Source: Ancylomarina sp. 16SWW S1-10-2
GTDB taxonomy: Bacteria > Bacteroidota > Bacteroidia > Bacteroidales > Marinifilaceae
Direction of reading: 5' to 3'
Assembly: GCF_009669305.1 (NCBI RefSeq)
Contig: NZ_SADB01000032.1
Span: 1 to 33,408, forward strand
DNA: 33,408 bases
Shown one piece after another: positions 17,015-24,651 of this stretch; positions within the stretch are counted from its first letter, which is position 1; each line of letters opens with the position of its first letter. Under the pieces are notes generated by a model. That model was not told the origin of the DNA, ran no database searches, and worked only from the letters and a program-made list of their open reading frames with translations. The translations under genes were made by a program, and so were the position numbers.

Positions 17015-17785
17015 TTATTTACTTAGATTTTCGGCAATTAAACCAGCCAATTTTTCGCCTGAAAGAAGCATTCCGCCAAAAATAGGTCCCATTCTAAAAC
17101 CACCACTCACACCATTAGATGCCATACCCGATACATATAATCCAGGATATACTTCTTTGGTATTTTCTACTGTCGTTCTCTCAGCTTCATCTATCGATAG
17201 AGAACACTCCCCCATCACCTTACCGGTTTTCGTATTTAATTTCACGCCGTTTTTACGTTCCAAGGTGCTAACAATATCACATTCGTGACCTGTACCATCC
17301 ACAACTGCTTTTGCCATAATCACCAAGGGATCAACGTGTAATCCTTCTCTACGAACTGGAGACCAGTTTAAAACAACACCACACACTTTGTTATTTTGAA
17401 AAACAACATCTTCGATAGAAGAACAATTGAATATTTTTACTCCCGCTTGCGTTGCATGATAAATCAATGCAGAAGTTGCGTGTACCGAATCAAGCGTGTA
17501 ATAATCTCCTTGATAATTTGTGTAAGAAACATTTAATTCATCAAGAATGTGTAAAGCATCTTTTTGTACCACAATTTCATTAAACATCATAGCACCACCC
17601 CACATACCTCCACCTGGAGCCAGTTTAGTTTCATACAAAGCAACTTTAAAGCCTTTTTTTGCCAAATAATAAGATGCAACCAAACCTGAAGGTCCACCTC
17701 CAACAATTGCCACATCAACCGATAAATTTTCTTTGAGTTTTTTAAAATAGGAATCAACGATTCCTGCAGATACAATTTGCTCCAT
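17015..17785 (-). CDS. thi4: Thi4-type thiazole synthase
   Basis: A 256-residue FAD/NAD-fold protein of the THI4/ThiF4 family, which builds the adenylated thiazole of thiamin from NAD and glycine. Visible parts: dinucleotide-binding GGGPSG (29-34) with Glu52 ending strand 2, GGGMWGGAMMFNEIVVQ (58-74), VDGTGHECDIV, and the C-terminal SGGFRMGPIFGGMLLSGEKL. It replaces the usual thiS/thiF/thiG/thiH set of bacteria. The size and lack of an N-terminal transit region fit the prokaryotic, sulfide-using type. Whether the sulfur-donor cysteine of the yeast suicide enzyme is present cannot be settled by eye; there is a Cys just after the TGH motif, and Thr before it. First gene of the riboswitch-controlled operon. 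Confidence 0.93.
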   Translation of the reverse strand: MEQIVSAGIVDSYFKKLKENLSVDVAIVGGGPSGLVASYYLAKKGFKVALYETKLAPGGGMWGGAMMFNEIVVQKDALHILDELNVSYTNYQGDYYTLDSVHATSALIYHATQAGVKIFNCSSIEDVVFQNNKVCGVVLNWSPVRREGLHVDPLVIMAKAVVDGTGHECDIVSTLERKNGVKLNTKTGKVMGECSLSIDEAERTTVENTKEVYPGLYVSGMASNGVSGGFRMGPIFGGMLLSGEKLAGLIAENLSK

Positions 17786-17819
17786 TTTATTGTTTATTAA
17801 GTTAATAACATTAATAAAC

Positions 17820-17930
17820 AGGGGCAGCCCTACTCTAAATAAAGTAGACTTGTCTTTACTTTCCTACGCAGGCATTATCCTGATCAGGTAAAGGGTATGA
17901 TCTCAGCCTTAAAGTTAGGCACCCCTAGTT
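17820..17930 (-). promoter_or_regulatory. TPP (THI-box) riboswitch with expression platform
   Basis: On the minus strand the aptamer (about 17930 to 17857) shows the conserved THI-element strings AGGGGTGCC, GGCTGAGATCATACCC, ACCTGATCAGGATAATGCC and GCGTAGGAAAGT. Downstream there is a small hairpin (CUACU/AGUAG, about 17830-17847) and then UGCCCCU (17826-17820), which can pair over 7 positions with the 5' strand AGGGGUG (17926-17920). That would make an alternative to the ligand-bound fold. No strong U run follows, so control at translation or through a mutually exclusive pairing near the start (35 nt away) is more likely than plain termination. Confidence 0.93.
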
Positions 17931-17940
17931 TATATATCTG

Positions 17941-17948
17941 CAAATGTA
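17941..17948 (-). promoter_or_regulatory. -7 promoter box of the thiamin operon
   Basis: TACATTTG on the minus strand matches TAnnTTTG and lies 10 nt upstream of the first riboswitch base, the right place for transcription to begin just ahead of the aptamer. No TTTG is seen at the expected -33 spacing. Confidence 0.6.
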
Positions 17949-18274
17949 AAATAAAAATCTAGAATAGATACTTCACATTTAAATCTTTCACAAATTAATT
18001 ATGGAAAAAAAATATCTTAGACCTATAAATATTAAACTTGCTAACAACATTATAGCTGAATTCAACATATAAATACACCTTCTTCCTTAAATAATAGATT
18101 TGCCATTTAATCAATATATTTAGCTTGGATCAAAGTTGTTAAAACATGGAATAAACCAATACGCCATTGGGGTATTATTCTTATAATTATCATCTGGAAT
18201 TTTCTGAACAATGTGGAAACATAAAACAACATAGAGCCAAAATACGGTTCAAAAAAAAGCTAATTTTATTAATT
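17949..18274. other. Intergenic stretch with no supported gene
   Basis: AT-rich region between the divergent thiamin operon promoter and the leader of the 93-codon gene. A 23-codon frame at 18001-18072 is too short and unsupported. A weak hairpin (AATACGCC/GGGGTATT, one mismatch) is present around 18159-18177. Nothing else stands out. Confidence 0.6.
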
Positions 18275-18410
18275 GATTGGATTAAACACACCCTTGAAGA
18301 AAATCAGGATAATAAGATATACTTATAAATTAAAGTATATTTGTAATCAATTGCTAAACAACCTTTTTTTGGGTTGAAGCATATCCACAAAACAACTAAA
18401 ATTTTAAAAT
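18275..18410 (+). promoter_or_regulatory. Leader and promoter region of the 93-codon gene
   Basis: TATATTTG at 18336-18343 matches the TAnnTTTG box, about 68 nt before the start codon. The whole block is conserved in the decayed copy at 14499-14634, including the T run at 18364-18370 and CCACAAAACAACTAAAATTT. The long shared untranslated leader may itself be functional. Confidence 0.5.
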
Positions 18411-18692
18411 ATGGCTAGTAGAAAAAACTTTAAAAAAGATGTCAATTTCTTAACCAATGAAATTTTCATGCGTAGCATTATTCACCTTGAATTCTTTGGA
18501 AAAAACAATGCTGATGAAGTATATAGCATTATGAATGCGGCTGCCGATGCAAGAAACAACTATATTGCACGTATCAACCAAAAGATAGATAAGAAAGCCA
18601 ACATTAAACCTCATTTTAAAACGATATACGACGACTTACTAAATTCAACTCAAGAATTACTTGAGAAAATTGACAAATTAGATATCGACTAA
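18411..18692 (+). CDS. Small conserved-type protein of unknown function
   Basis: A 93-residue charged, mostly helical protein with no signal peptide or membrane segment, so probably cytoplasmic. It begins MASRKNFKKDVNFLTNEIF. The middle (NADEVYSIMNAAADARNNYI) and the end (LLNSTQELLEKIDKLDI) look like amphipathic helices. I recall similar short proteins starting MASRK-LKK in other Bacteroidota but know of no function. It has its own promoter-like box and terminator, so it is a single-gene unit. A truncated dead copy lies at 14499-14712. Confidence 0.75.
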   Translation: MASRKNFKKDVNFLTNEIFMRSIIHLEFFGKNNADEVYSIMNAAADARNNYIARINQKIDKKANIKPHFKTIYDDLLNSTQELLEKIDKLDID

Positions 18693-18714
18693 GACCTTTT
18701 AATAATTAAATAAT

Positions 18715-18743
18715 AAATGCAAAAGCTTCTCGTTTTTGCATTT
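18715..18743 (+). terminator. Terminator after the 93-codon gene
   Basis: A 10-bp stem AAATGCAAAA / TTTTGCATTT with a 9-nt loop, followed by ATTATTT, 22 nt after the stop codon. It separates the small gene from the peptidase gene, whose ATG is 35 nt further on. Confidence 0.7.
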
Positions 18744-18777
18744 ATTATTTGACGTAACCCCAAAACGACTTACCCCA

Positions 18778-21576
18778 ATGAAAAAAGTATTACTCACATT
18801 AATTGCGAGCTCATTTTTACTAATGGGTATGGCTCAATCGAATAAGAGAGCCTTAAAGCATAGCGATTATGACGGATGGAAAGACGTCCAGAATCATAAA
18901 ATCTCAAATGATGGAGAATGGATTAGTTACGAAATTAATCCTCAAAAAGGCGATGGCTACCTTTACCTTTATCAACAATCGAAAGCTAAATTAGATTCTT
19001 TTCCAAGAGGTTATGCTGCTCAATTTTCGGCAAACTCAAAAAGCTTAATATTTAAAATTAAGGCTCAATTTGATACCATAAGGCAAGCTAAACTGAAAAA
19101 AGTTAAAGCTAAAGACCTACCCAAAGATTCCTTAGCAATACTAAACTTAAGCTCAAATAATATTGAAAAATTTGCCAACTTAAAGTCTTACAAAACAGCT
19201 GCTGAAAATGGAGAATGGATGGCCTATTTTGTAGAGACTAAAAAAGTAGCAAAAGACACTACCAATAAGACTGATAAACCTAAAAAGAAGAAGAAAAAGG
19301 GACAAGACAAGGCTAAAGTAGGAGATCTAAATCTTAGAAATCTACTAACAAATGAAGTACTTGAATTTTCTGATGTAAGTGATTACAGTATTTCTAGAAA
19401 TGGAAAGGCTGTTACTTTCATTACACAAAGTCAGGATAGTATTTCTGAAGCTAAGGTAAGCTTACTTAATTTTCAAGATAAAAAACAAAATATCATCTTC
19501 AATGAAAAAGGACTTGCTGAGAAATCTAGCATCTCTTCCAATGGAGATAAGTTAGCATTCATTTTTTCTGCTGACACAACAAAACAGAAGGTATACAATC
19601 TGCAATACTTCGACACAAAGTTAGATTATGCGAAATTAATTCTCGACTCTACTAACACCTCGACTACAAAGGATTGGACAGTTAATGAAAATAGTAAACT
19701 TGATTTTTCTAGAGATGGTCAGCAACTATTTTTTGGTATTGCTCCAATTGCAGAAAAAGAAAAGAAAGATACCCTTTTAGATACCGAAAAATACAAAGTA
19801 GATGTTTGGAGTTGGAAAGATCCTCTTCTACAGTCGGAACAAAAAGTTAATCTTAAAAAAGAGCAAAAAAGAACCTACTTAGCTGTTTACAACACCAAGA
19901 AAAAAACAATTAATCAGTTAGCTAATAATGATCTGCCTAGAATTAAACTTTACGATCATGGCAATGCCAATTTGGCTTTAGGAAGTTCTGTCTTACCTTA
20001 TCAAATGGAGCAATCGTGGAACGATTGGTTTAGTGATTACTACCTAGTTAATGTCGAAACGGGGCAATCAGACTTAGTTATGACTAAGAAAAATTCGAGA
20101 GTTGAAATTTCGCCTTCTCAAAAATACCTTTATTGGTACGAAACGGCTGATAGCACTTGGAATACATACACTATCGCAAATAAAAAATCGCATAAATTAA
20201 CTCTTAATATTCCTTTCAACTTCTACTCTGAAACTCACGATACACCTAGCAACCCAAGACCGTATGGCATAATGGGATGGACTGAGGATGACAAGTACAT
20301 CTTAATTCAAGATCGTTATGATATATGGAAAATTGATCCTAAAGGAAAAGAGAAGGCTTCTAATTTAACTCAAGGAAATGGGCGAGACAACAAGATTCGC
20401 TTCAACTACATTAAGCTTGATAAAGAAGAGCAAACTATTGATTTAAGTCAAACTGTTCTACTTAAAGCTTTCGGTGAATTCAATAAAAAAGCAGGTTTCT
20501 ATACATTGACCAATGGTGAATCGCCAAAGAAAATTTGTTTCGAAGATGTTAGTTACTCTACGCCTATCAAAGCAAAAGATACAAATCAATTAGTTTGGAA
20601 ACGCTCTACATTTATTGATTATCCGAACCTTTGGGTGAGTGATTTCAACTTCAAAAATGAAAAGCAAATATCAGATGCCAACCCGCAGCAGAAAGATATC
20701 CTTTGGGGAAATGTAGAACTTGTTGATTGGGTATCCGGAGATGGTGATAAGCTACAAGGCATGTTATACAAGCCAGAAAACTTTGATCCTAACAAGAAAT
20801 ATCCAATGCTTGTTTATTTTTACGAAAGAAGTAGTGATCGTCTACATAAACATTATATTCCGCAACCTAACTGGTCAATCATCAACCCAACTTACTGCGT
20901 GAGTAACGATTACCTTGTTTTTATGCCAGATATCGTCTATCCTAAAGTTGGGTACCCTGGAGAAAGTGCTTATAGCTCTGTTGTAACAGGTACACTTGCA
21001 ATGATGGACCGTTTCGACTATATCGATAAGGAAAATGTTGCCTTACAAGGACAAAGTTGGGGTGGATATCAAATAGGCTATTTGGTTACAAAAACAAATC
21101 TTTACAAATGTGCTATGGCTGGAGCACCTGTGAGTAATATGACTTCAGCATATGGTGGTATTCGTTGGGCAAGTGGTCACAGCAGAATGTCCCAGTACGA
21201 ACATACACAGAGTAGAATTGGAGGAACCCTTTGGGAAAAACCTTTTCAGTATATTGAAAATTCTCCTATATTCTCTATTCCAAAAATTGAGACACCACTT
21301 TTAATTATGCACAACGATCATGATGGTGCTGTGCCATGGTATCAAGGAATTGAATTCTTTGTGGCTATGAGACGCCTACAAAAACCTTGTTGGATGCTTT
21401 CGTACAATAACGAAGCTCACAATTTAAAAGGACGTGCTAACCGTATGGATTTATCCATTAGAACTATGCAGTTCTTCGATTATTATTTAAAAGGCGAAGC
21501 TGCACCTGCATGGATGGTTGATGGAATACCAGCAATTAAGAAAGGTAAATATGATGGTTATGAGCTGAAGAAATAA
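18778..21576 (+). CDS. Secreted S9-family (prolyl oligopeptidase-type) serine peptidase
   Basis: A 932-residue protein starting at the ATG at 18778, which opens directly into a signal peptide (MKKVLLTLIASSFLLMGMAQS); an upstream in-frame start would only add residues ahead of it. Residues ~30-650 form the propeller-like N-terminal part, with a lysine-rich low-complexity stretch near 165-180. The alpha/beta-hydrolase domain covers ~690-920. The nucleophile motif is GQSWGGY (Ser760), the acid is in NDHDGAVP (Asp849) and the base in NNEAHNLKG (His881). Enzymes of this family cut short peptides, often after proline, in the periplasm or at the surface. It lies between the two thioredoxin-rich loci on the opposite strand and might supply peptides; that link is inference. 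Confidence 0.92.
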   Translation: MKKVLLTLIASSFLLMGMAQSNKRALKHSDYDGWKDVQNHKISNDGEWISYEINPQKGDGYLYLYQQSKAKLDSFPRGYAAQFSANSKSLIFKIKAQFDTIRQAKLKKVKAKDLPKDSLAILNLSSNNIEKFANLKSYKTAAENGEWMAYFVETKKVAKDTTNKTDKPKKKKKKGQDKAKVGDLNLRNLLTNEVLEFSDVSDYSISRNGKAVTFITQSQDSISEAKVSLLNFQDKKQNIIFNEKGLAEKSSISSNGDKLAFIFSADTTKQKVYNLQYFDTKLDYAKLILDSTNTSTTKDWTVNENSKLDFSRDGQQLFFGIAPIAEKEKKDTLLDTEKYKVDVWSWKDPLLQSEQKVNLKKEQKRTYLAVYNTKKKTINQLANNDLPRIKLYDHGNANLALGSSVLPYQMEQSWNDWFSDYYLVNVETGQSDLVMTKKNSRVEISPSQKYLYWYETADSTWNTYTIANKKSHKLTLNIPFNFYSETHDTPSNPRPYGIMGWTEDDKYILIQDRYDIWKIDPKGKEKASNLTQGNGRDNKIRFNYIKLDKEEQTIDLSQTVLLKAFGEFNKKAGFYTLTNGESPKKICFEDVSYSTPIKAKDTNQLVWKRSTFIDYPNLWVSDFNFKNEKQISDANPQQKDILWGNVELVDWVSGDGDKLQGMLYKPENFDPNKKYPMLVYFYERSSDRLHKHYIPQPNWSIINPTYCVSNDYLVFMPDIVYPKVGYPGESAYSSVVTGTLAMMDRFDYIDKENVALQGQSWGGYQIGYLVTKTNLYKCAMAGAPVSNMTSAYGGIRWASGHSRMSQYEHTQSRIGGTLWEKPFQYIENSPIFSIPKIETPLLIMHNDHDGAVPWYQGIEFFVAMRRLQKPCWMLSYNNEAHNLKGRANRMDLSIRTMQFFDYYLKGEAAPAWMVDGIPAIKKGKYDGYELKK

Positions 21577-21645
21577 ATTCTAAAGCTATTTTATTAAAAG
21601 CTTATCAAATAAAAAATCAGATTCAATTCTGATATACTAATTTTA

Positions 21646-21686
21646 AAAGTCCCGATGTAGGTTTAGCCTTCTATCGGGACTTTTTT
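21646..21686 (+). terminator. Terminator of the peptidase gene
   Basis: An 11-bp perfect stem AAAGTCCCGAT / ATCGGGACTTT followed by TTTTTTATT, about 70 nt after the stop codon. A standard Rho-independent terminator. Confidence 0.9.
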
Positions 21687-21760
21687 ATTGCTAATGTCTT
21701 CTCCTGAAATACAAAATAATCCCGATTATAAATTTCTAGCAGATTATTGACAAAACGATA

Positions 21761-21794
21761 ATAAAAAAGCCCTCCAAACTAAATTGGAGAGCTT
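21761..21794 (-). terminator. Terminator of locus 2
   Basis: Stem AAGC-C-CTCCAA / TTGGAG-A-GCTT (10 bp with one mismatch), running into TTTTTTAT on the minus strand. It faces the peptidase terminator, so the two convergent units are insulated from each other. It lies 22 nt after the stop of the TlpA-like remnant. Confidence 0.8.
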
Positions 21795-21815
21795 CGCATA
21801 ACTCATATTAGATTA

Positions 21816-22075
21816 CTAATTTAAAGCATTCTCTATAATTTTCTCAAGACCCAGATTAGATGGAACTGGAGCAAATAAATCTATAATTTGTCCTTTTGCA
21901 TCAATTACCATAAATCGAGGCACAGCTTAAAGAATATACTTTTCAAATTCTGTTCTGTTACAAACAAATTGCTCAGATACCTTTTCATGTTTTGCCAAAT
22001 ACTTTTCCCAATCTTTTAAATAGGTACAAACTTTACAGCGTCACTTTTAAAGCTTGCTGCAATTAGATAATCCAT
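21816..22075 (-). pseudogene. C-terminal remnant of a TlpA-like thioredoxin gene
   Basis: On the minus strand one frame reads KVCTYLKDWEKYLAKHEKVS, then EQFVCNRTEFEKYIL, an in-frame stop (TAA, about 21928), and then AVPRFMVIDAKGQIIDLFAP to a natural stop at 21816. This is the last third of a TlpA/AhpC-TSA domain (the segment with VPRFMVID as the cis-proline loop) with a few residues lost at the stop. The upstream part, including the CxxC motif, is gone; a short frame from an ATG at 22075 is out of frame. Locus 2 therefore once held another thioredoxin-fold gene at its 3' end. Confidence 0.8.
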
Positions 22076-22087
22076 ATCAGTAATGAT

Positions 22088-23293
22088 TTACATTTTTTCA
22101 ATTTCTCCCTTAACAAAGTTGTACTGCCCTTCCATTCTAGCTGAAAAAGGTGAATTTTTCTCTTTATAAACTTCCAATGACTTCAGCGCTTTCTCTTTCT
22201 CTCCTGTTTGTTTGTAAAGCATAGCCATACACATATCTGTACCTTCAGCATTTGCATCCAAATCAACAGCTTTATTCACCCACGCAAAAGCTTTACCGTA
22301 TGCTCCTTTATATTCTGAAAAAACTGGATCACCAGCAATGCTAGAGGCAAATCTTATCAATGTTTTGCTGTACATTTCTTTATCTGTAGCTTCTGCTTTT
22401 TTCATTTGCAATTCGACAGCTTCGAACCATTTATCAAACTGCTTATTCGTTTTATAAAAATCTAAATATAAGCCAGCAAAATACCCCTCATTTCTTGGAT
22501 CAGGATATGACTTATTATAATTAGCCACAAAAGTTTCAAATTTCTCAAAATCACTTCCAACTGCTAACTTAGGCAAGTAGCCAACAGTTGTATATTGAAT
22601 CAACTGATTGACTTGTTCTTCACCTGCTTTAGCACAATACTTCTCTTTGTTCTTAAGGATATACTGGAATCTTTCCGATTCATAAGAAGTTCCAAGGGCA
22701 CTAAAAACCTTAAAATTATCAGCATCCATCAAATCTTCGTTAGATAATGTTTTCAAATATTCATTACCTACCTTATTTAATTCTTCGCGCACATAGTTCT
22801 TTTGTAGTAAAGAAATATACTTAGTAACAAGCTTTTTGCTACGATCGCCTTCCTGGTATTTTTTTTGAGAGTACTCCAACGTTTCAGTAGGATCTCCAGC
22901 AGTTTTACCATCTGCTATTAAACCAGCTGCATCGGTACCACCAATTCGCTTTGAAATAACTTTACCATCAGCAGCCAAATACAATAGGGTAGGAAATCCA
23001 ATTATTTCATATTTTTTTAATAAAGCTGGACCTTCACCCTTTTCCATGTCCATTTTAATGCAAACGAAATTGGAATTAAAATAATCACCAACTTCTTTTT
23101 GTGGAAATACATTCTTAGCTAATGCCTTACAAGGGCCACACCAAGTTGTGTAACAATCCATAAAGACCATTTTATTCTCTTTTTTAGCTTTTGCCAATGC
23201 CTCATCGAAAGAAACATGTTGAAAATCTATTCCCTGTGAGAAAACATTAGCACACAAGAACAACGCAAACAATACTCCTAATACTTTTTTCAT
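22088..23293 (-). CDS. Secreted thioredoxin-fold protein (locus 2, distal)
   Basis: A 401-residue protein with a signal peptide ending near residue 19 (VFSQG). The thioredoxin domain has WCGPCK (Cys52, Cys55), Cys47, and proline loop IIGFPTLLYL. The C-terminal ~270 residues are helical, with a TPR-like end (MCMAMLYKQTGEKEKALKSL). Its first 60 residues match the locus 1 genes at 346 and 1584 more closely than the neighbouring gene at 24652. A strong terminator upstream (23434-23458) separates it from the TlpA gene, so it may have its own promoter or depend on read-through. Confidence 0.85.
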   Translation of the reverse strand: MKKVLGVLFALFLCANVFSQGIDFQHVSFDEALAKAKKENKMVFMDCYTTWCGPCKALAKNVFPQKEVGDYFNSNFVCIKMDMEKGEGPALLKKYEIIGFPTLLYLAADGKVISKRIGGTDAAGLIADGKTAGDPTETLEYSQKKYQEGDRSKKLVTKYISLLQKNYVREELNKVGNEYLKTLSNEDLMDADNFKVFSALGTSYESERFQYILKNKEKYCAKAGEEQVNQLIQYTTVGYLPKLAVGSDFEKFETFVANYNKSYPDPRNEGYFAGLYLDFYKTNKQFDKWFEAVELQMKKAEATDKEMYSKTLIRFASSIAGDPVFSEYKGAYGKAFAWVNKAVDLDANAEGTDMCMAMLYKQTGEKEKALKSLEVYKEKNSPFSARMEGQYNFVKGEIEKM

Positions 23294-23385
23294 CTGATTT
23301 ATTTTTTTCGGGCTTCCCCTTTATTGTTTCTATATATTTAAGACACGCTAAAAGCTTGAAGGGTCTATTATTATTCTTTTTTTTA

Positions 23386-23403
23386 GGTTAATTAAGGTTA
23401 ATA
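23386..23403 (+). promoter_or_regulatory. Shared 18-bp motif in a thioredoxin-gene leader
   Basis: GGTTAATTAAGGTTAATA, two GGTTAAT units ten bases apart. The same 18 bases occur, reversed, at 4324-4341, and with one change at 5636-5653. All three lie in spacers upstream of thioredoxin or TlpA genes. A direct repeat at one helical turn suggests an operator, though AT-rich chance similarity is not excluded. Confidence 0.35.
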
Positions 23404-23433
23404 GATAATCCATTATATTTAGAAAAACAAAAA

Positions 23434-23458
23434 GAGCAGATTCCATAAGAACCTGCTC
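23434..23458 (-). terminator. Internal terminator of locus 2
   Basis: On the minus strand, GAGCAGGUUC / GAAUCUGCUC (10 bp, one G-U) with a 5-nt loop, followed by UUUUUGUUUUU. It lies about 33 nt after the TlpA stop codon and should limit transcription into the distal thioredoxin gene. Confidence 0.85.
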
Positions 23459-23491
23459 GATACTATTGACGAATAATATTATTAGAATAAA

Positions 23492-24643
23492 CTAGTTTAA
23501 AAGTTCTTCCAACTTATCATCCAATTGTTTTCCACGTAAGTTAGTAGCTACAATCATTCCTCCCTTATTAACTAGAAAGTTAGCAGGTACACCTTGTACA
23601 CCATACATCTTTACAACTGGACTTTTATAAGCTCTTAAATCACCAACATTAATCCATGGAATTTCTTCCTTATCAGATGCTTTCTTCCATGACTTTTGTA
23701 CATGGTCTAAAGTGAAAGATACAATCTCGAAATCTTTATCCTTAAAGTGAGCATATGCCTGTTTCATATGAGGAATTTCAGCACGACAAGGTGAACACCA
23801 TGAAGCCCAAAACTCAACTAAAACATACTTATTTTCTTTTAAAACACTAGAAAGATTAAATGATTTGCCTTCAAAATTCTTAGCGGAAAATTCCTTCACT
23901 ATACTTCCTACACCTACAGATTTACGATTCTTCGCCCCATCTGCAGCCTTTTTCACATCGTATTTGAGCATTTTAATTTCAGGCACTTCACCAATTTCTT
24001 GCTCTAGTTTAGCTAACTCTTCTTTTATGTTTTTTAAACCTCGTAGTTTTGATAAAACAAGTAATCGCACATATGGATCTTCATTATTTTGAAGCATATC
24101 CATATAGACGTCTCTTACAACTTTGTCATGAACTGCATAAAGCTTCATGAATTTATCCTGAGCTGCTTGATCTTGCTCTTCTTTTTTCAGAGTATAGAAT
24201 ATATTTGCATACGCATCCATCTGTTTCTTCGCAGATTTCACTTCAGCTTGCTCTGCAACATCCTTGAAAATAATGCTATTGTAATTGCCACCAAGAATTG
24301 TTGCCTTTTTAGCACCAGCTTTCAACTCCATTGTTAACTCACCATACTCAGCAATATAATCCTGTTTCCAACCACAAAACTCATCATCTGTAGAATAAAT
24401 ACCTAGAAATGCCGTTTGTGGATGTTCAATAAACCCAGACATAGAGAACTTACCATTTTCGATAATTGAAATACCTATCTCTTTAAGTCCTGTATCCGAA
24501 GTATCTCTTACCAACACTCGAAATTCATTTCCATTATATTTATCCCAACCCGTTCCATTAATTTGAAACGTATTATCTTGTTGCGTAGTACAACTCGATA
24601 TTAGAGTCACTAGAGCTATCAATATCAGATTTATTTTTTTCAT
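23492..24643 (-). CDS. TlpA-like thiol-disulfide lipoprotein (locus 2)
   Basis: A 383-residue lipoprotein with lipobox cysteine 18 (LISSC). A beta-rich DUF4369-like part (about 24-120) precedes a lysine-rich helical linker (130-240) and a TlpA thioredoxin domain (about 245-383). The active-site motif is WCSPC (Cys283, Cys286), a Ser-Pro centre instead of the Gly-Pro of the locus 1 copies, which may shift its redox potential. The proline loop is GVQGVPANFLV. It is 8 nt downstream of the thioredoxin-like gene at 24652. It is only distantly related to the tandem pair in locus 1. Confidence 0.9.
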   Translation of the reverse strand: MKKINLILIALVTLISSCTTQQDNTFQINGTGWDKYNGNEFRVLVRDTSDTGLKEIGISIIENGKFSMSGFIEHPQTAFLGIYSTDDEFCGWKQDYIAEYGELTMELKAGAKKATILGGNYNSIIFKDVAEQAEVKSAKKQMDAYANIFYTLKKEEQDQAAQDKFMKLYAVHDKVVRDVYMDMLQNNEDPYVRLLVLSKLRGLKNIKEELAKLEQEIGEVPEIKMLKYDVKKAADGAKNRKSVGVGSIVKEFSAKNFEGKSFNLSSVLKENKYVLVEFWASWCSPCRAEIPHMKQAYAHFKDKDFEIVSFTLDHVQKSWKKASDKEEIPWINVGDLRAYKSPVVKMYGVQGVPANFLVNKGGMIVATNLRGKQLDDKLEELLN

Positions 24644-24651
24644 CTTATCAA

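Noticed and set aside
18001-18072. A 23-codon plus-strand frame beginning MEKKYLRPINI
   Set aside because: Very short, no promoter, no recognisable similarity, in AT-rich intergenic DNA where such frames arise by chance.
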